DNA of 64,000 nucleotides from Peribacillus frigoritolerans_B (lineage in GTDB: Bacteria > Bacillota > Bacilli > Bacillales > DSM-1321). The notes beneath the pieces are model-generated. The model was not told where the DNA came from. It was given only the letters and a program-made list of their open reading frames with translations, and made no database searches. The position numbers and the translations under genes were made by a program. Shown here one piece after another: positions 42,505-50,148 of this stretch; position 1 is the first letter of the stretch, and each line of letters opens with the position of its first letter. The stretch is taken from contig NZ_JBIWES010000004.1 in assembly GCF_044762665.1 (NCBI RefSeq), forward strand, positions 62,001 through 126,000, given 5' to 3'.

Positions 42505-42606
42505 ATGTACGATGATATTCTCGTAACAACAATTAAATCAATTTTTGTTATCGGCACCATTTCGATGTTTGTGATTTTAGGATTCGTAAAAGGACGCAAG
42601 TATTAA
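42505..42606 (+). CDS. 33-residue single-pass membrane protein
   Basis: ATG preceded by AAGGAGG with nine-base spacing. The peptide MYDDILVTTIKSIFVIGTIS, then MFVILGFVKGRKY, has one hydrophobic helix with an acidic N-terminus and a basic C-terminus, so N-out or N-in cannot be fixed but a membrane location is clear. A TATAAT (about 42440) lies upstream, and a TTGCCTG/CAGGCAA hairpin with a T-rich tail (42630-42685) downstream. Not recognised as a known family. The strong ribosome binding site and boundary signals argue that it is real. Confidence 0.7.
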   Translation: MYDDILVTTIKSIFVIGTISMFVILGFVKGRKY

Positions 42607-42687
42607 CTTTATCCACTTCATTAAAAATTCCTCACTTGCCTGATTACTTGTATTATTTTTATACAGGCAATCAGGTTATTTTCTCTA

Positions 42688-42720
42688 TAAAAAAAGCATA
42701 TCCTCTTTGGGCATGCTTTT
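42688..42720 (-). terminator. Terminator of the 42-residue gene
   Basis: On the minus strand AAAAGCATGCCC pairs with GGATATGCTTTT (two mismatches or wobbles), followed by TTTATAG. It begins three bases past the stop at 42723. Confidence 0.75.
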
Positions 42721-42722
42721 CC

Positions 42723-42851
42723 TTACCAATTCCAATTATCCGTTTTATCTAAAAGTTGATCGATGTCAAATGTATCAAGATGGAATGGAACTGACTCTTC
42801 TGCTATCGCTTCAGTGGCTAACAATAATTGGTCGATATCAATAATGGCCAA
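42723..42851 (-). CDS. 42-residue acidic protein with an internal repeat
   Basis: TTG at 42851 is preceded by GGGAGAGG with six-base spacing. The peptide reads MAIIDIDQLLLATEAIAEES, then VPFHLDTFDIDQLLDKTDNW and NW. The motif DIDQLL occurs twice 24 residues apart, suggesting two amphipathic helices. It has a dedicated terminator three bases past the stop. No family recognised and no membrane segment. It stands alone between two unrelated genes. Confidence 0.65.
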   Translation of the reverse strand: MAIIDIDQLLLATEAIAEESVPFHLDTFDIDQLLDKTDNWNW

Positions 42852-42961
42852 AACAGTCCTCTCCCTTTTTTAATGGTCTTTACCCTCATTTTTAATCCAT
42901 TAAACACTTCGGTCAAAAGAAATTTTATTAGTGGGTATCCTTAAAATTTTACATTTGACAT

Positions 42962-43384
42962 TTATTTAAGATTCAATGAACCTTTTTCAGATCCTTCGGG
43001 AGAAAGCGTATGTATCAACTTAACCAGCTTATAAAAGGTCCCGCTGCAGATTGTTACCTCGGGCAGATTATGAAATATTGATTTTTTATTAATATGATAA
43101 TTGTCTTTCTCAGGCGAATACACAATAATTTTCTTATTTAAAGATAAAGCATATCCAAGCTCATATAGATTACCTTTTCCTGCCGTTAGGAAAATCAGCA
43201 TGAAATCGGCTTCCTCAATCCCCTTTTTTTCATAATCTCCAATGCCGTCCGTTATTTGGTTTTTCTCATCATTTGTAATTAAATTCAAGTCATTCACACA
43301 AGTAAACCCTTTTGAAGTCAATTTCTTGATCAATGATTTAACTTGCTTCAAATTTTTTTCGTCTGATGCTATATAATATTTCAC
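42962..43384 (-). CDS. Nucleoside 2-deoxyribosyltransferase-like protein
   Basis: 140 residues with the fold pattern of the deoxyribosyltransferase/TIR-like superfamily: KYYIASDEKNLKQVKSLIKK, then a central GIEEADFMLIFLTAGKGNLY and ELGYALSLNKKIIVYSPE. The ELGYA segment carries the catalytic Glu of nucleoside 2-deoxyribosyltransferases, and the preceding hydrophobic strand ends with a Thr rather than the usual Pro. It lacks the C-terminal substrate motif of LAB enzymes, so the reaction is uncertain; it could instead hydrolyse or bind nucleotides. No partner genes. Confidence 0.7.
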   Translation of the reverse strand: MKYYIASDEKNLKQVKSLIKKLTSKGFTCVNDLNLITNDEKNQITDGIGDYEKKGIEEADFMLIFLTAGKGNLYELGYALSLNKKIIVYSPEKDNYHINKKSIFHNLPEVTICSGTFYKLVKLIHTLSPEGSEKGSLNLK

Positions 43385-43517
43385 ACATACACCTCCAAAA
43401 TATATAACTATTGATACTTTTTACCTATGTTACCTATACTATACCTATTCGTTATAAAGAACGCAATATCCTTTCTCCAAAAATAAAAAATAATTAAAGG
43501 GAAAAATTTTAGCGAAA

Positions 43518-43554
43518 CAAAAAACCATCATTCCTTTTACAGGAAATGATGGTT
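43518..43554 (-). terminator. Second hairpin downstream of the HicB-like gene
   Basis: AACCATCATTTCC/GGAATGATGGTT (43523-43534, 43542-43554), one-base bulge, then TTTTGTTT on the minus strand. Between it and the previous terminator nothing coding was found. Confidence 0.75.
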
Positions 43555-43660
43555 CTTTATATTTTATGCAGTGGTATCATTATCACCGTCGACTTCACCT
43601 TACTATGTACTGGTCTGACATTCCGGGTTACAAATTGTTCATGGAATTTCAGGAAATCCA

Positions 43661-43702
43661 AAATAAAAACCTTGTCCCTTAACCGGCAAGGTTTTTTTAT
43701 TT
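43661..43702. terminator. Terminator overlapping the end of the HicB-like gene
   Basis: AAATAAAAACCTTG and CAAGGTTTTTTTATTT arms (43661-43674, 43687-43702), loop of twelve; A- and T-runs make it bidirectional. Confidence 0.85.
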
Positions 43703-44017
43703 TTCGTATGTGATATTTTCTATTTCAATCCTGAAGGGTGCAGCCTCGCATATATTAATTCCCCGATCCAGATTCACCTTTTCCATTTCGCTAGCATCCG
43801 GGATTTTTTTTTTATCGTGAATAAAATGTTCGACCATGGATTCCAACAGTTCTTGAGCACAAGCTAAGGCATCTAACCGATTTTTGCCGCTAACGGAAGA
43901 AATAATTCCTTCTCGCCTAAAATCCGGGAAACAAACTTGAACGGAAAAAGAGTCGATAATCAACGGGTGCTTCTCATAATAGAATACGGCTGGGTACTCA
44001 AAGATTTGAATGGTCAA
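43697..44017 (-). CDS. HicB-like antitoxin-fold protein, no HicA partner
   Basis: 106 residues. After EYPAVFYYEKHPLIIDSFSV come VCFPDFRREGIISSVSGKNR and LDALACAQELLESMVEHFIH, then KKKIPDAS. This order (beta strands, SVxFPDF, a loop, then an amphipathic helix with A-[CM]-AQELLE and an IPDAS end) is the partial RNase H fold of HicB. The catalytic site of RNase H is not expected in HicB. No DNA-binding HTH or AHH follows, and no small HicA-like double-stranded RNA-binding protein is encoded on either side. It may be a solitary member with other function. Confidence 0.72.
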   Translation of the reverse strand: MTIQIFEYPAVFYYEKHPLIIDSFSVQVCFPDFRREGIISSVSGKNRLDALACAQELLESMVEHFIHDKKKIPDASEMEKVNLDRGINICEAAPFRIEIENITYEK

Positions 44018-44127
44018 AATATCATCCCTTCATACAATATTTAGGTTTTTATAATAATTATAACATGAATTTCCATTTTATATAGGTTTAATTTACTTTT
44101 CTTTGTTTGTCAAGTTAATACATTCAT

Positions 44128-44409
44128 TCAATAGGTTGATATGTCCGTATTAACTACGAAATAAAAAAACACCAGGAAAATCAGTATCATGAGAACATTC
44201 AAGATTATTCCAATTATGCTGCACACTTTTCCAGCTGTCACTAAACCATTTCCAGATTCACCAGTAAGCTTAATTTCTTGTTTACTCTTCGATGCAAATA
44301 TTAACCCTAGAATACCTAATATGATGCCGATGAATGGAATAAACAGGGATAATACCCCCATGATCAATGATACAATCGCTTTGCTATTGTTTCTTTTAAC
44401 TTCCGACAT
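44128..44409 (-). CDS. DUF4190 small membrane protein
   Basis: 93 residues with two hydrophobic helices: KAIVSLIMGVLSLFIPFIGI plus ILGILGLIFASKSK, and GKVCSIIGIILNVLMILIFL near the C-terminus. The GxILGILGLIFA-SK pattern between helices followed by G-x-AGKVCSIIG is that of DUF4190 proteins. ATG at 44409 follows AAGGTGG by five bases. Function unknown. Alone in its transcript. Confidence 0.85.
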   Translation of the reverse strand: MSEVKRNNSKAIVSLIMGVLSLFIPFIGIILGILGLIFASKSKQEIKLTGESGNGLVTAGKVCSIIGIILNVLMILIFLVFFYFVVNTDISTY

Positions 44410-44490
44410 ATATCCCACCTTCTTTCTTCCCTTATATATACGGTTATTAAAAGCAAAAGATTCATTTTTTGTTACACATTCATCACTAAT

Positions 44491-44546
44491 ATTCCAGTTG
44501 ATTTCAGAAGCCCCTCCCTTTCAACCAGCGGTCTGCCAAGCTCTTC
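44491..44546 (+). repeat. Partial copy of the repeat at 44643
   Basis: ATTCCAGTTGATTTCAGAAG, then CCCTTTC and GGTCTGCCAAGC, matches the first half of the copy starting at 44649, with a few mismatches and short indels. The two lie in the same orientation 158 bases apart, so this is a duplicated, truncated unit. The stretch between them (44547-44642) and up to 44873 holds no gene. Confidence 0.65.
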
Positions 44547-44642
44547 AATATATTAGGGCTTTCATAAAACAGTTAAAAAACATAAAGGATAACATGGAAT
44601 TGTGCTTGGTTCGAGGTGATTCCAGCCTACGGTTTTTTCTTA

Positions 44643-44790
44643 AATTACATTCCAGGTGATTTCAGAAATCCACTCCCTTTCCGACTGTCTGCCAAGCCTC
44701 ATCAAAGCAAGCGTCTGCGGGGTCTCGGCTAGCCAGTAATTCGGCAGGAGTGTCGCAAATTTCTTTAATCTACTAGCGGTTCCGTCCATT
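44643..44790 (+). repeat. Dispersed Bacillaceae-type intergenic repeat
   Basis: Runs from ATTCCAGGTGATTTCAG through CTCCCTTTCCGACTGTCTGC, GCAAGCGTCTGCGGGGTCTC, GGCTAGCCAG and GGCAGGAGTGTCGCAAATTT to GCGGTTCCG. It is markedly richer in G+C than its AT-rich flanks and codes for nothing. It shares ordered blocks with 20398-20525 (minus strand). The GCGTCTGCGGGGTCTC and GCAGGAGTGTCGCA cores are ones I associate with an intergenic repeat frequent in Bacillaceae. Confidence 0.65.
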
Positions 44791-44873
44791 TAATATATAA
44801 AAAAATCATGGAGTAAACCAAGTCTTGTTTTATGATTTGGTGTGAGACACTTCCGAACCTCCCAGACAAGTAG

Positions 44874-44901
44874 AAAACGACTCATTTCTGAGTCGTTTTT
44901 T
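44874..44901. terminator. Terminator of the glnQHMP operon
   Basis: AAAACGACTCA/TGAGTCGTTTT with a four-base loop, T-run on the plus side and TCTACTTG on the minus side; the glnP stop lies within the right arm. Confidence 0.8.
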
Positions 44902-45550
44902 AAGTGCGTTTCAATTCAAGTCTCTGGGCTACCAAAGAAAGGCTATAGTTAACTATGAAATACATGAGCGCCACCAGGATCAAAATCGGTATTAAATACT
45001 TTTGACTTTGTCCATATATGATTTGACCATGATGAGTCAGCTCCGGTAAAGAGATGACAACAGCTAAAGAGGTATCCTTTAATAAAGAAATGAATTGGCT
45101 GACAATGGGAGGAACCATGCGGCGCAGCGCTTGGGGCAGAATAATATGTATCAATGCCTGTGTATAGCTCAAGCCTGATGAACGGGCAGCTTCCATTTGG
45201 CCTTTATCAATGGATTTTAGCCCACTTCGGATGACTTCAGAAAGCATGGCTGATTCGAAAATTGTCAAGGCAACAATGGCTGCTGGTATGATTTCCAGTT
45301 TAATCCGTATCTCAGGCAAAGCAAAATACGTAAAAAATATTATTAATAACAGAGGTAAATTACGTACCGTTTCTACAATTAAAGCTAATATTTGTGATAA
45401 CACCGGCACTTTTGCGTATCTGATTATACCTACAAGCCCGCCAATAATGAAACTTAGAATAATGGATATAAATGCTACCTGGAGCGTTACCCAAAATCCT
45501 TCTAATAAAAACTTAAGATTATCTGGTGTATAGGCACCTGCAAAATCCAT
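44900..45550 (-). CDS. glnP: Glutamine-type ABC transporter permease GlnP
   Basis: Integral membrane subunit, 216 residues, about five helices. The permease-ATPase coupling loop is EVIRSGLKSIDKGQMEAARS followed by SGLSYTQALIHIILPQALRR; polar amino acid permeases share the EA-ARSSGLSY-QA-x6-LPQA pattern. N-terminal NLKFLLEGFWVTLQVAFISI. It is 14 bases downstream of glnM and last in the operon. Confidence 0.92.
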   Translation of the reverse strand: MDFAGAYTPDNLKFLLEGFWVTLQVAFISIILSFIIGGLVGIIRYAKVPVLSQILALIVETVRNLPLLLIIFFTYFALPEIRIKLEIIPAAIVALTIFESAMLSEVIRSGLKSIDKGQMEAARSSGLSYTQALIHIILPQALRRMVPPIVSQFISLLKDTSLAVVISLPELTHHGQIIYGQSQKYLIPILILVALMYFIVNYSLSLVAQRLELKRT

Positions 45551-45564
45551 ATCTTATACCTCCC

Positions 45565-46212
45565 TCAATTACTCTTAGCCAGACGTTTTTCCAAATAACC
45601 AACGCCAAAACTTAAAGGAATGGTAAGTATTAAGTAAAACGCTGCAACAAAAATGTACACATCAAACACGACAAATGTCCTTGAAGAAATCAAATCCCCG
45701 TGGTACATAAGGTCGAGTCCTGCAACGACGGCTAAAATGGAAGAATTCTTTACTAGATTGATAAATTGGTTCCCTAAAGGAGGAATGACTATTTTAACTG
45801 CCTGCGGCAGTATGACGAGTCTCATGGCCTGCCCATATGTCAGACCTGAAGAACGGGCAGCTTCCATTTGACCCTTTGGCACGGAAAGTATGCCTGCCCG
45901 AATTGCCTCAGCAATGAAAGATGAAGTGTAAATGGTCAATGCTAATGTCCCTGCGTATAGACCGCTTAGTTTAAGACCGAGAAAGAAAAAAAAGGTAATG
46001 ATCAATAACGGTATGTTCCGAATGAACTCGACATAGACGGTACCCAGCCAGTTTAACGGCTTTATTGGCGCAATCCGCATGATGGCAATTAGCACACCAA
46101 GAATCAAACTCGCTACCAACGCGACCAAACTCGACATGATCGTATTTTTAAAGCCTAATAAATACATATCCAGATTCTCTGTTAAAATGGAGAAATCAAG
46201 CACGGCATACAA
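45565..46212 (-). CDS. glnM: Glutamine-type ABC transporter permease GlnM
   Basis: Second permease subunit, 215 residues, homologous to the neighbour: AEAIRAGILSVPKGQMEAAR then SSGLTYGQAMRLVILPQAVK and VIPPLGNQFINLVKNSSILA. The two would form a heterodimer in the membrane. Follows glnH with a 98-base gap that has no clear terminator. Confidence 0.92.
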   Translation of the reverse strand: MYAVLDFSILTENLDMYLLGFKNTIMSSLVALVASLILGVLIAIMRIAPIKPLNWLGTVYVEFIRNIPLLIITFFFFLGLKLSGLYAGTLALTIYTSSFIAEAIRAGILSVPKGQMEAARSSGLTYGQAMRLVILPQAVKIVIPPLGNQFINLVKNSSILAVVAGLDLMYHGDLISSRTFVVFDVYIFVAAFYLILTIPLSFGVGYLEKRLAKSN

Positions 46213-46310
46213 CTCCTTTAACTAGTAAGGATGAGCAAAACGCTCATCCTCACAGACAAATGTTCAAATGTCATTCAAGGCCAGCTGCCCATATACATTT
46301 GCTAAAATGT

Positions 46311-47138
46311 TTAATGTTTAATCCATTTATCATGGATTTCGTCGTACTTGCCTGAATCTTTAAGTGACTTAAGGGCTTTATTCAACTCTTCAACAAATTC
46401 AGCATTTCCTTTTTTCACGGCAATTCCATAAGGCTCTTCCGTAAATGTACCACCAACAAGCTCATAACTTGGATCTTCATCTGCCATTCCATAAAGGATG
46501 GAATCATCCGTAGTCAGTGCATCCCCTTGTCCGGATTTAAGTGCAGCGAACGCTTCGGAATAGTTTTCAAATTCCAGCACTTGTGCTTCAGGAGCTTTTT
46601 CACGGATATTTATGGAAGAAGTAGAGCCCTTGACGGCCAATACCTTTTTCCCTTTTAAACTATCAATACCCTTGATATCGCTGCCCTTTTTGACTAACAG
46701 AGATTGTCCGGCGTCGAAGTAGACATCAGTGAAGTCAACTTCTTTTTTACGATCTTCCGTGATTGTCATAGTTGCTACAATTGCGTCGATATCACCATTA
46801 TTCAATAAGGCCATCCTAGTTTTAGAAGTCACTTCTTTAAATTCAACTTTATTCTCATCACCAAGGATTTCTGCTGCAAGGGCTTTGGCAATATCAATAT
46901 CAAAGCCTTCTACCTCTCCAGTACTAGGATTCTTCAATCCGAATAGCCTTGTATCATTTTTCACCCCAAAAACGATCTTATCCTTTTCCTTCACTTGTGC
47001 GAGAACATCTTCTTCCTTACCTTTACCTCCACCCTCTTCAGCTTTGTCGGAATCATTCCCCCCGCCGCATCCAGCTAATAAAATGACAGCCAGTAATGAT
47101 AGCAAAGATAATTTTAACCATTTCTTTTTCTTCAACAT
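46311..47138 (-). CDS. glnH: Glutamine-binding lipoprotein GlnH
   Basis: Solute-binding protein of the ABC importer, 275 residues. Lipoprotein signal: basic MLKKKKWLKLSLLSLLAVIL then LAGCGGG, a lipobox with the Cys to be acylated. SBP family 3 follows: NPSTGEVEGFDIDIAKALAA, NGDIDAIVATMTITEDRKKE and DFTDVYF, with GQGDALTTDDSILYG. The ATG at 47138 is chosen (GGGGTG six bases before); a GTG at 47147 is in frame but overlaps that site. The ligand (Gln or another polar amino acid) is inferred from gene order. Confidence 0.92.
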   Translation of the reverse strand: MLKKKKWLKLSLLSLLAVILLAGCGGGNDSDKAEEGGGKGKEEDVLAQVKEKDKIVFGVKNDTRLFGLKNPSTGEVEGFDIDIAKALAAEILGDENKVEFKEVTSKTRMALLNNGDIDAIVATMTITEDRKKEVDFTDVYFDAGQSLLVKKGSDIKGIDSLKGKKVLAVKGSTSSINIREKAPEAQVLEFENYSEAFAALKSGQGDALTTDDSILYGMADEDPSYELVGGTFTEEPYGIAVKKGNAEFVEELNKALKSLKDSGKYDEIHDKWIKH

Positions 47139-47160
47139 GAAATTCACCCCTGTTTTTTAT

Positions 47161-47889
47161 TTAATGATTTAATATACGGCTAAGGAATAAACGAGCCCTC
47201 TCTTCACGAGGATTGGCGTAAAACTCAGCCGGTGATGCCTCTTCTAAAACCCTGCCTTCGTCCATGAATACGATTCGATCCGCTACTTCACGGGCAAATC
47301 CCATTTCGTGCGTAACCACCACCATCGTCATCCCTTCATGGGCAAGTGCTTTCATTACATCCAGTACCTCGCCAATCATTTCCGGATCCAAGGCTGAGGT
47401 AGGTTCATCAAAAAGCATGATTTCGGGTCCCATTGCCAAACCTCTGGCAATCGCAACCCGTTGCTGCTGTCCACCTGAAAGCTGGGAAGGAAATGAATTT
47501 GCTTTATCTCCAATCCCCACTTTGTCCAGATACTTCAGTGCAATCTTTTTCGCTTCCTCTTCGGATTGCCCCAGAACCTTCCTGGGAGCAAGCATGATAT
47601 TCTCGAGCACGGTTTTATGGGGATACAAGTGAAAATGCTGGAAAACCATGCCGATATTCCGACGAAGTTTGTTTATGTCCGTTTTTTTATCCGCTACATT
47701 TAAACCATTTATTGAAAGGGATCCTTCCGAAATGGTCTCTAGACGATTAATGCATCGAAGCAGGGTACTTTTCCCTGATCCGGACGGCCCGATGACCACT
47801 ACCACTTCCCCTTTCTTGATTGTAAGATTAATTTCTTTCAATACATGGAAATCGCCATAATACTTATTCACTCGGTCAAAAACTATCAT
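47161..47889 (-). CDS. glnQ: Glutamine-type ABC transporter ATPase GlnQ
   Basis: 242-residue ATPase. Walker A VVIGPSGSGKSTLLRCINRL, Q-loop GMVFQHFHLYPHKTVLENI, signature LSGGQQQRVAIARGLAM, Walker B IMLFDEPTSALDPEM and H-loop VVTHEMGFAREVADRI. The FQHFHLYPHKT form is typical of polar amino acid importers. First gene of the operon in the B. subtilis order Q-H-M-P; ATG at 47889 follows GGGGTG. Confidence 0.95.
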   Translation of the reverse strand: MIVFDRVNKYYGDFHVLKEINLTIKKGEVVVVIGPSGSGKSTLLRCINRLETISEGSLSINGLNVADKKTDINKLRRNIGMVFQHFHLYPHKTVLENIMLAPRKVLGQSEEEAKKIALKYLDKVGIGDKANSFPSQLSGGQQQRVAIARGLAMGPEIMLFDEPTSALDPEMIGEVLDVMKALAHEGMTMVVVTHEMGFAREVADRIVFMDEGRVLEEASPAEFYANPREERARLFLSRILNH

Positions 47890-48298
47890 AAATTAGCACC
47901 CCGCCCATAATCATTCTTGTAAAACTGAAAATTTACAATTATCAGAATTCTAAAAGCGTAAATATAGCATTCTCTTAACGAATCAAATCTTATGTATAAT
48001 CCTTTCTTCCAATATTATTTCCCAATATTTCAATATTGATAGTGAAGCGACCATTTTAATCGTTATTTTAAACTAGTAATTTAAATAATATATTCAATAT
48101 TCACATTTTTTATTATATATAACATTTCTTAAAATTACCATATAAACTTTAAATTGTTACAAACGATATCATATTTCATGATATTATTGCTATATTTCAT
48201 AAAAATGATAAATTTAAACTGATATTCCCTTGGAAAAATTCCCTCTTTTTGTAAAAAGTCAGTTATTTCCCGAAAGCTGAATAAGGTTTAAAGAATAC
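47890..48298 (-). promoter_or_regulatory. AT-rich leader of glnQHMP with two inverted repeats
   Basis: No gene lies in this 410-base stretch. TTGTAAA ... TTTACAA (47917-47923, 47932-47938) sits about 30 bases before the glnQ start. It resembles but is longer by three than the TnrA/GlnR box TGTNA-N7-TNACA. A second perfect repeat ATATCAT-N5-ATGATAT lies at 48166-48184. Either could be a nitrogen-control site; the operon is expected to respond to nitrogen. Confidence 0.4.
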
Positions 48299-48324
48299 AA
48301 AAAGACAGCAATTGCTGTCTTTTT
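48299..48324. terminator. Terminator of the 48327 gene
   Basis: Perfect 26-base palindrome with arms AAAAAGACAGCAA and TTGCTGTCTTTTT, two bases past the stop; bidirectional. Confidence 0.82.
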
Positions 48325-48326
48325 CA

Positions 48327-48737
48327 TCATTCCTTTATCGCATCTTCAAACGGAGCTGAATATAAACCCTTTGGCGCCAGCATATCCGTATCCGATTCAC
48401 GAATTTCCCCATTGTGGGTATATCGACCTGCTGGAAAAAAATCAAACAAATCACTTTCCTTATGTATGATTAAGAAATAATCGAATAAATCATCCATAAG
48501 TTCCTGATGTTCATCTATTTTCATGATTTCGCCATATTCATCAATTTCAAAGTTTTCATTAATCGCATCTTGAAGCTCCTCATTATTTGAATACACGATA
48601 TAAAAATCGACATCTCCGCACTCCATGCAAAGCAAGAGTTTTTCTTCCAGTGCTTCTTCATAGGTTTTCAGCACGATTTCCTTTAGTATGGCATCAATCT
48701 TTCCAGTATTAATCAGTTTAATTTCAGTCTGGAACAC
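48327..48737 (-). CDS. Hypothetical acidic protein (136 aa)
   Basis: Not recognised. The protein is strongly acidic and rich in Glu, Asp and Ile/Leu (FEIDEYGEIMKIDEHQELMD), with one CMECGD motif (CXXC). No signal peptide or membrane helix. The GTG at 48737 is chosen because GGAGGGG lies four bases before it and inside the longer frame that starts at 48764. It stands alone with a perfect-palindrome terminator. Weak similarity to SMI1/KNR4-type or other immunity-like folds could be imagined but is not supported by a clear motif. Confidence 0.7.
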   Translation of the reverse strand: MFQTEIKLINTGKIDAILKEIVLKTYEEALEEKLLLCMECGDVDFYIVYSNNEELQDAINENFEIDEYGEIMKIDEHQELMDDLFDYFLIIHKESDLFDFFPAGRYTHNGEIRESDTDMLAPKGLYSAPFEDAIKE

Positions 48738-49000
48738 AAAACCCCTCCAATCAAATATAGGCATTTAAAAAAACGCCTGTTTAACAAGCTCACTCTTTAA
48801 TATTAAATGAAATTGTTGAATATCATTTTTAATAACACCTAAATGCAAGACCATAAGTTCATTAACCGCGATGGGAACCTAGCCCAAGATTTGGTCATCA
48901 AGGGCCATGCTTATAATTTGGCCGGATCGAGTTTATTAGGTAGAAAACCTCCGATTCGTATTTATAATAAGTTTGCCCACATAATTAGAATCATAATCTT

Positions 49001-49903
49001 CTATAATACGAAGAAAAAGATGATTGGAAGCGTAACCAGGCTTAATGATGTACTAATGAACGTAGCACTTGAAACGAATTCAGGCTCCGTATTGAATTGG
49101 AGCGCATACATCGTAGTGTTTGCCGCCGTTGGCATGGCAGCTACGATGATCATGATATGCCTGACCATTTCACCCACTGGCAAGGCAAGTGATAACAGGA
49201 AGGCTATTGCTGGTGAAACGGCAAGTTTAAGAAGAAGCGAAACTGATAGCTTTCGATAGGCAATTTTTTTCAGGGAGATGTTGGCCAGCTGCATTCCCAA
49301 TGTAATCATGATTGTTGGGATTGCTGCGTTTGCAACAAGGTTAATAGCTTCCATAACCGAATTGCTTAAAGGTATGTTCACGAACTGAAATACTGTACCT
49401 GCTAAAGCTCCATAAACAATTGGCATCCGGCATACCGCTTTAATTGCTGTTTGAACTCCGTTACCTTCCGGACTGCCCTTTGCTGCGAAGTATATGCCAA
49501 TCGTGCACATCACTAACTGCTGTCCCACCATAAGGATGATTGCATAATCGAGTCCTGCGGCTCCGAATAACAGGAAAATGACGGGTGTTCCGTAATTCCC
49601 GTTATTCATGAAGGCCGATGCCAATATCATGCCGCTTGTTTCAGTGACTGTATAATTGCGAAAAAAAGATATTATGTAGACTACCAGTATGAGAGATAGG
49701 CAAAGTACTATCGTGAATAAGAACAGGTAAAAATAATTAATCGTAAATTCTGCGGAATAAAAAGTCCGGAATACAAGAAAAGGTGACATTAAATATAATG
49801 CCATCGTGGAAATCGATTTTGTATCAAGTTTAAACTTTTTCTGACCGATGAACCCTAAAACAAATATACCGAATATCGGTAAAAGAACTCCCAAAAAACC
49901 CAT
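49001..49903 (-). CDS. AEC (auxin efflux carrier) family transporter
   Basis: Membrane protein of 300 residues with about ten helices. N-terminal LPIFGIFVLGFIGQKKFKLD, then ILASAFMNNGNYGTPVIFLL with the conserved N-x-G-N-x-G of the crossover helix, and IPTIMITLGMQLANI. AEC members export malate, auxin-like acids or other carboxylates; the substrate is unknown. ATG at 49903 is chosen since AAGGTG ends six bases upstream. No operon partner. A 138-codon frame on the other strand is its shadow. Confidence 0.9.
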   Translation of the reverse strand: MGFLGVLLPIFGIFVLGFIGQKKFKLDTKSISTMALYLMSPFLVFRTFYSAEFTINYFYLFLFTIVLCLSLILVVYIISFFRNYTVTETSGMILASAFMNNGNYGTPVIFLLFGAAGLDYAIILMVGQQLVMCTIGIYFAAKGSPEGNGVQTAIKAVCRMPIVYGALAGTVFQFVNIPLSNSVMEAINLVANAAIPTIMITLGMQLANISLKKIAYRKLSVSLLLKLAVSPAIAFLLSLALPVGEMVRHIMIIVAAMPTAANTTMYALQFNTEPEFVSSATFISTSLSLVTLPIIFFFVL

Positions 49904-50058
49904 GCATATCACCTTCATAATTTTAATGGTTTTCTTCTAACAATATCAGTTTTATAATTATTTGTAAAAATTCTTATAAACCACTTTAAAGTGCACGTCA
50001 TATATTCTAACATAAAATGATTTTTCTTTATTTTCTGAAAACAATATTCCATTTCTGA

Positions 50059-50103
50059 TTGCATATGGTATATTGTTTATTATATTTACGTTAAAAAACG
50101 TAA
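50059..50103 (+). promoter_or_regulatory. Promoter and inverted-repeat operator of guaD-ade
   Basis: TTGCAT (50059-50064), 16-base spacer, TATATT (50081-50086). TTACGTT-AAAA-AACGTAA (50086-50103) begins at the last base of the -10 and covers the expected start point. The element does not match the PurR box; a purine- or nitrogen-responsive repressor is possible. Confidence 0.55.
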
Positions 50104-50148
50104 CATTAACACTTTTGGGGTTATTACTATATGAAGGGGTGTTTTTTA

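Noticed and set aside
42962..44409. A defence island made of the deoxyribosyltransferase-like, HicB-like and DUF4190 genes
   Set aside because: Each gene has its own terminator, the families are common housekeeping or orphan types, and there is no shared operon or mobile element signature.
47917..47938. TnrA/GlnR box before glnQ
   Set aside because: End motifs fit but spacing is three bases too long, so it is reported only as an inverted repeat.
48843..49259. 138-codon plus-strand frame opposite the AEC transporter
   Set aside because: Overlaps the 3' end of a clear membrane transporter gene; no ribosome binding site.
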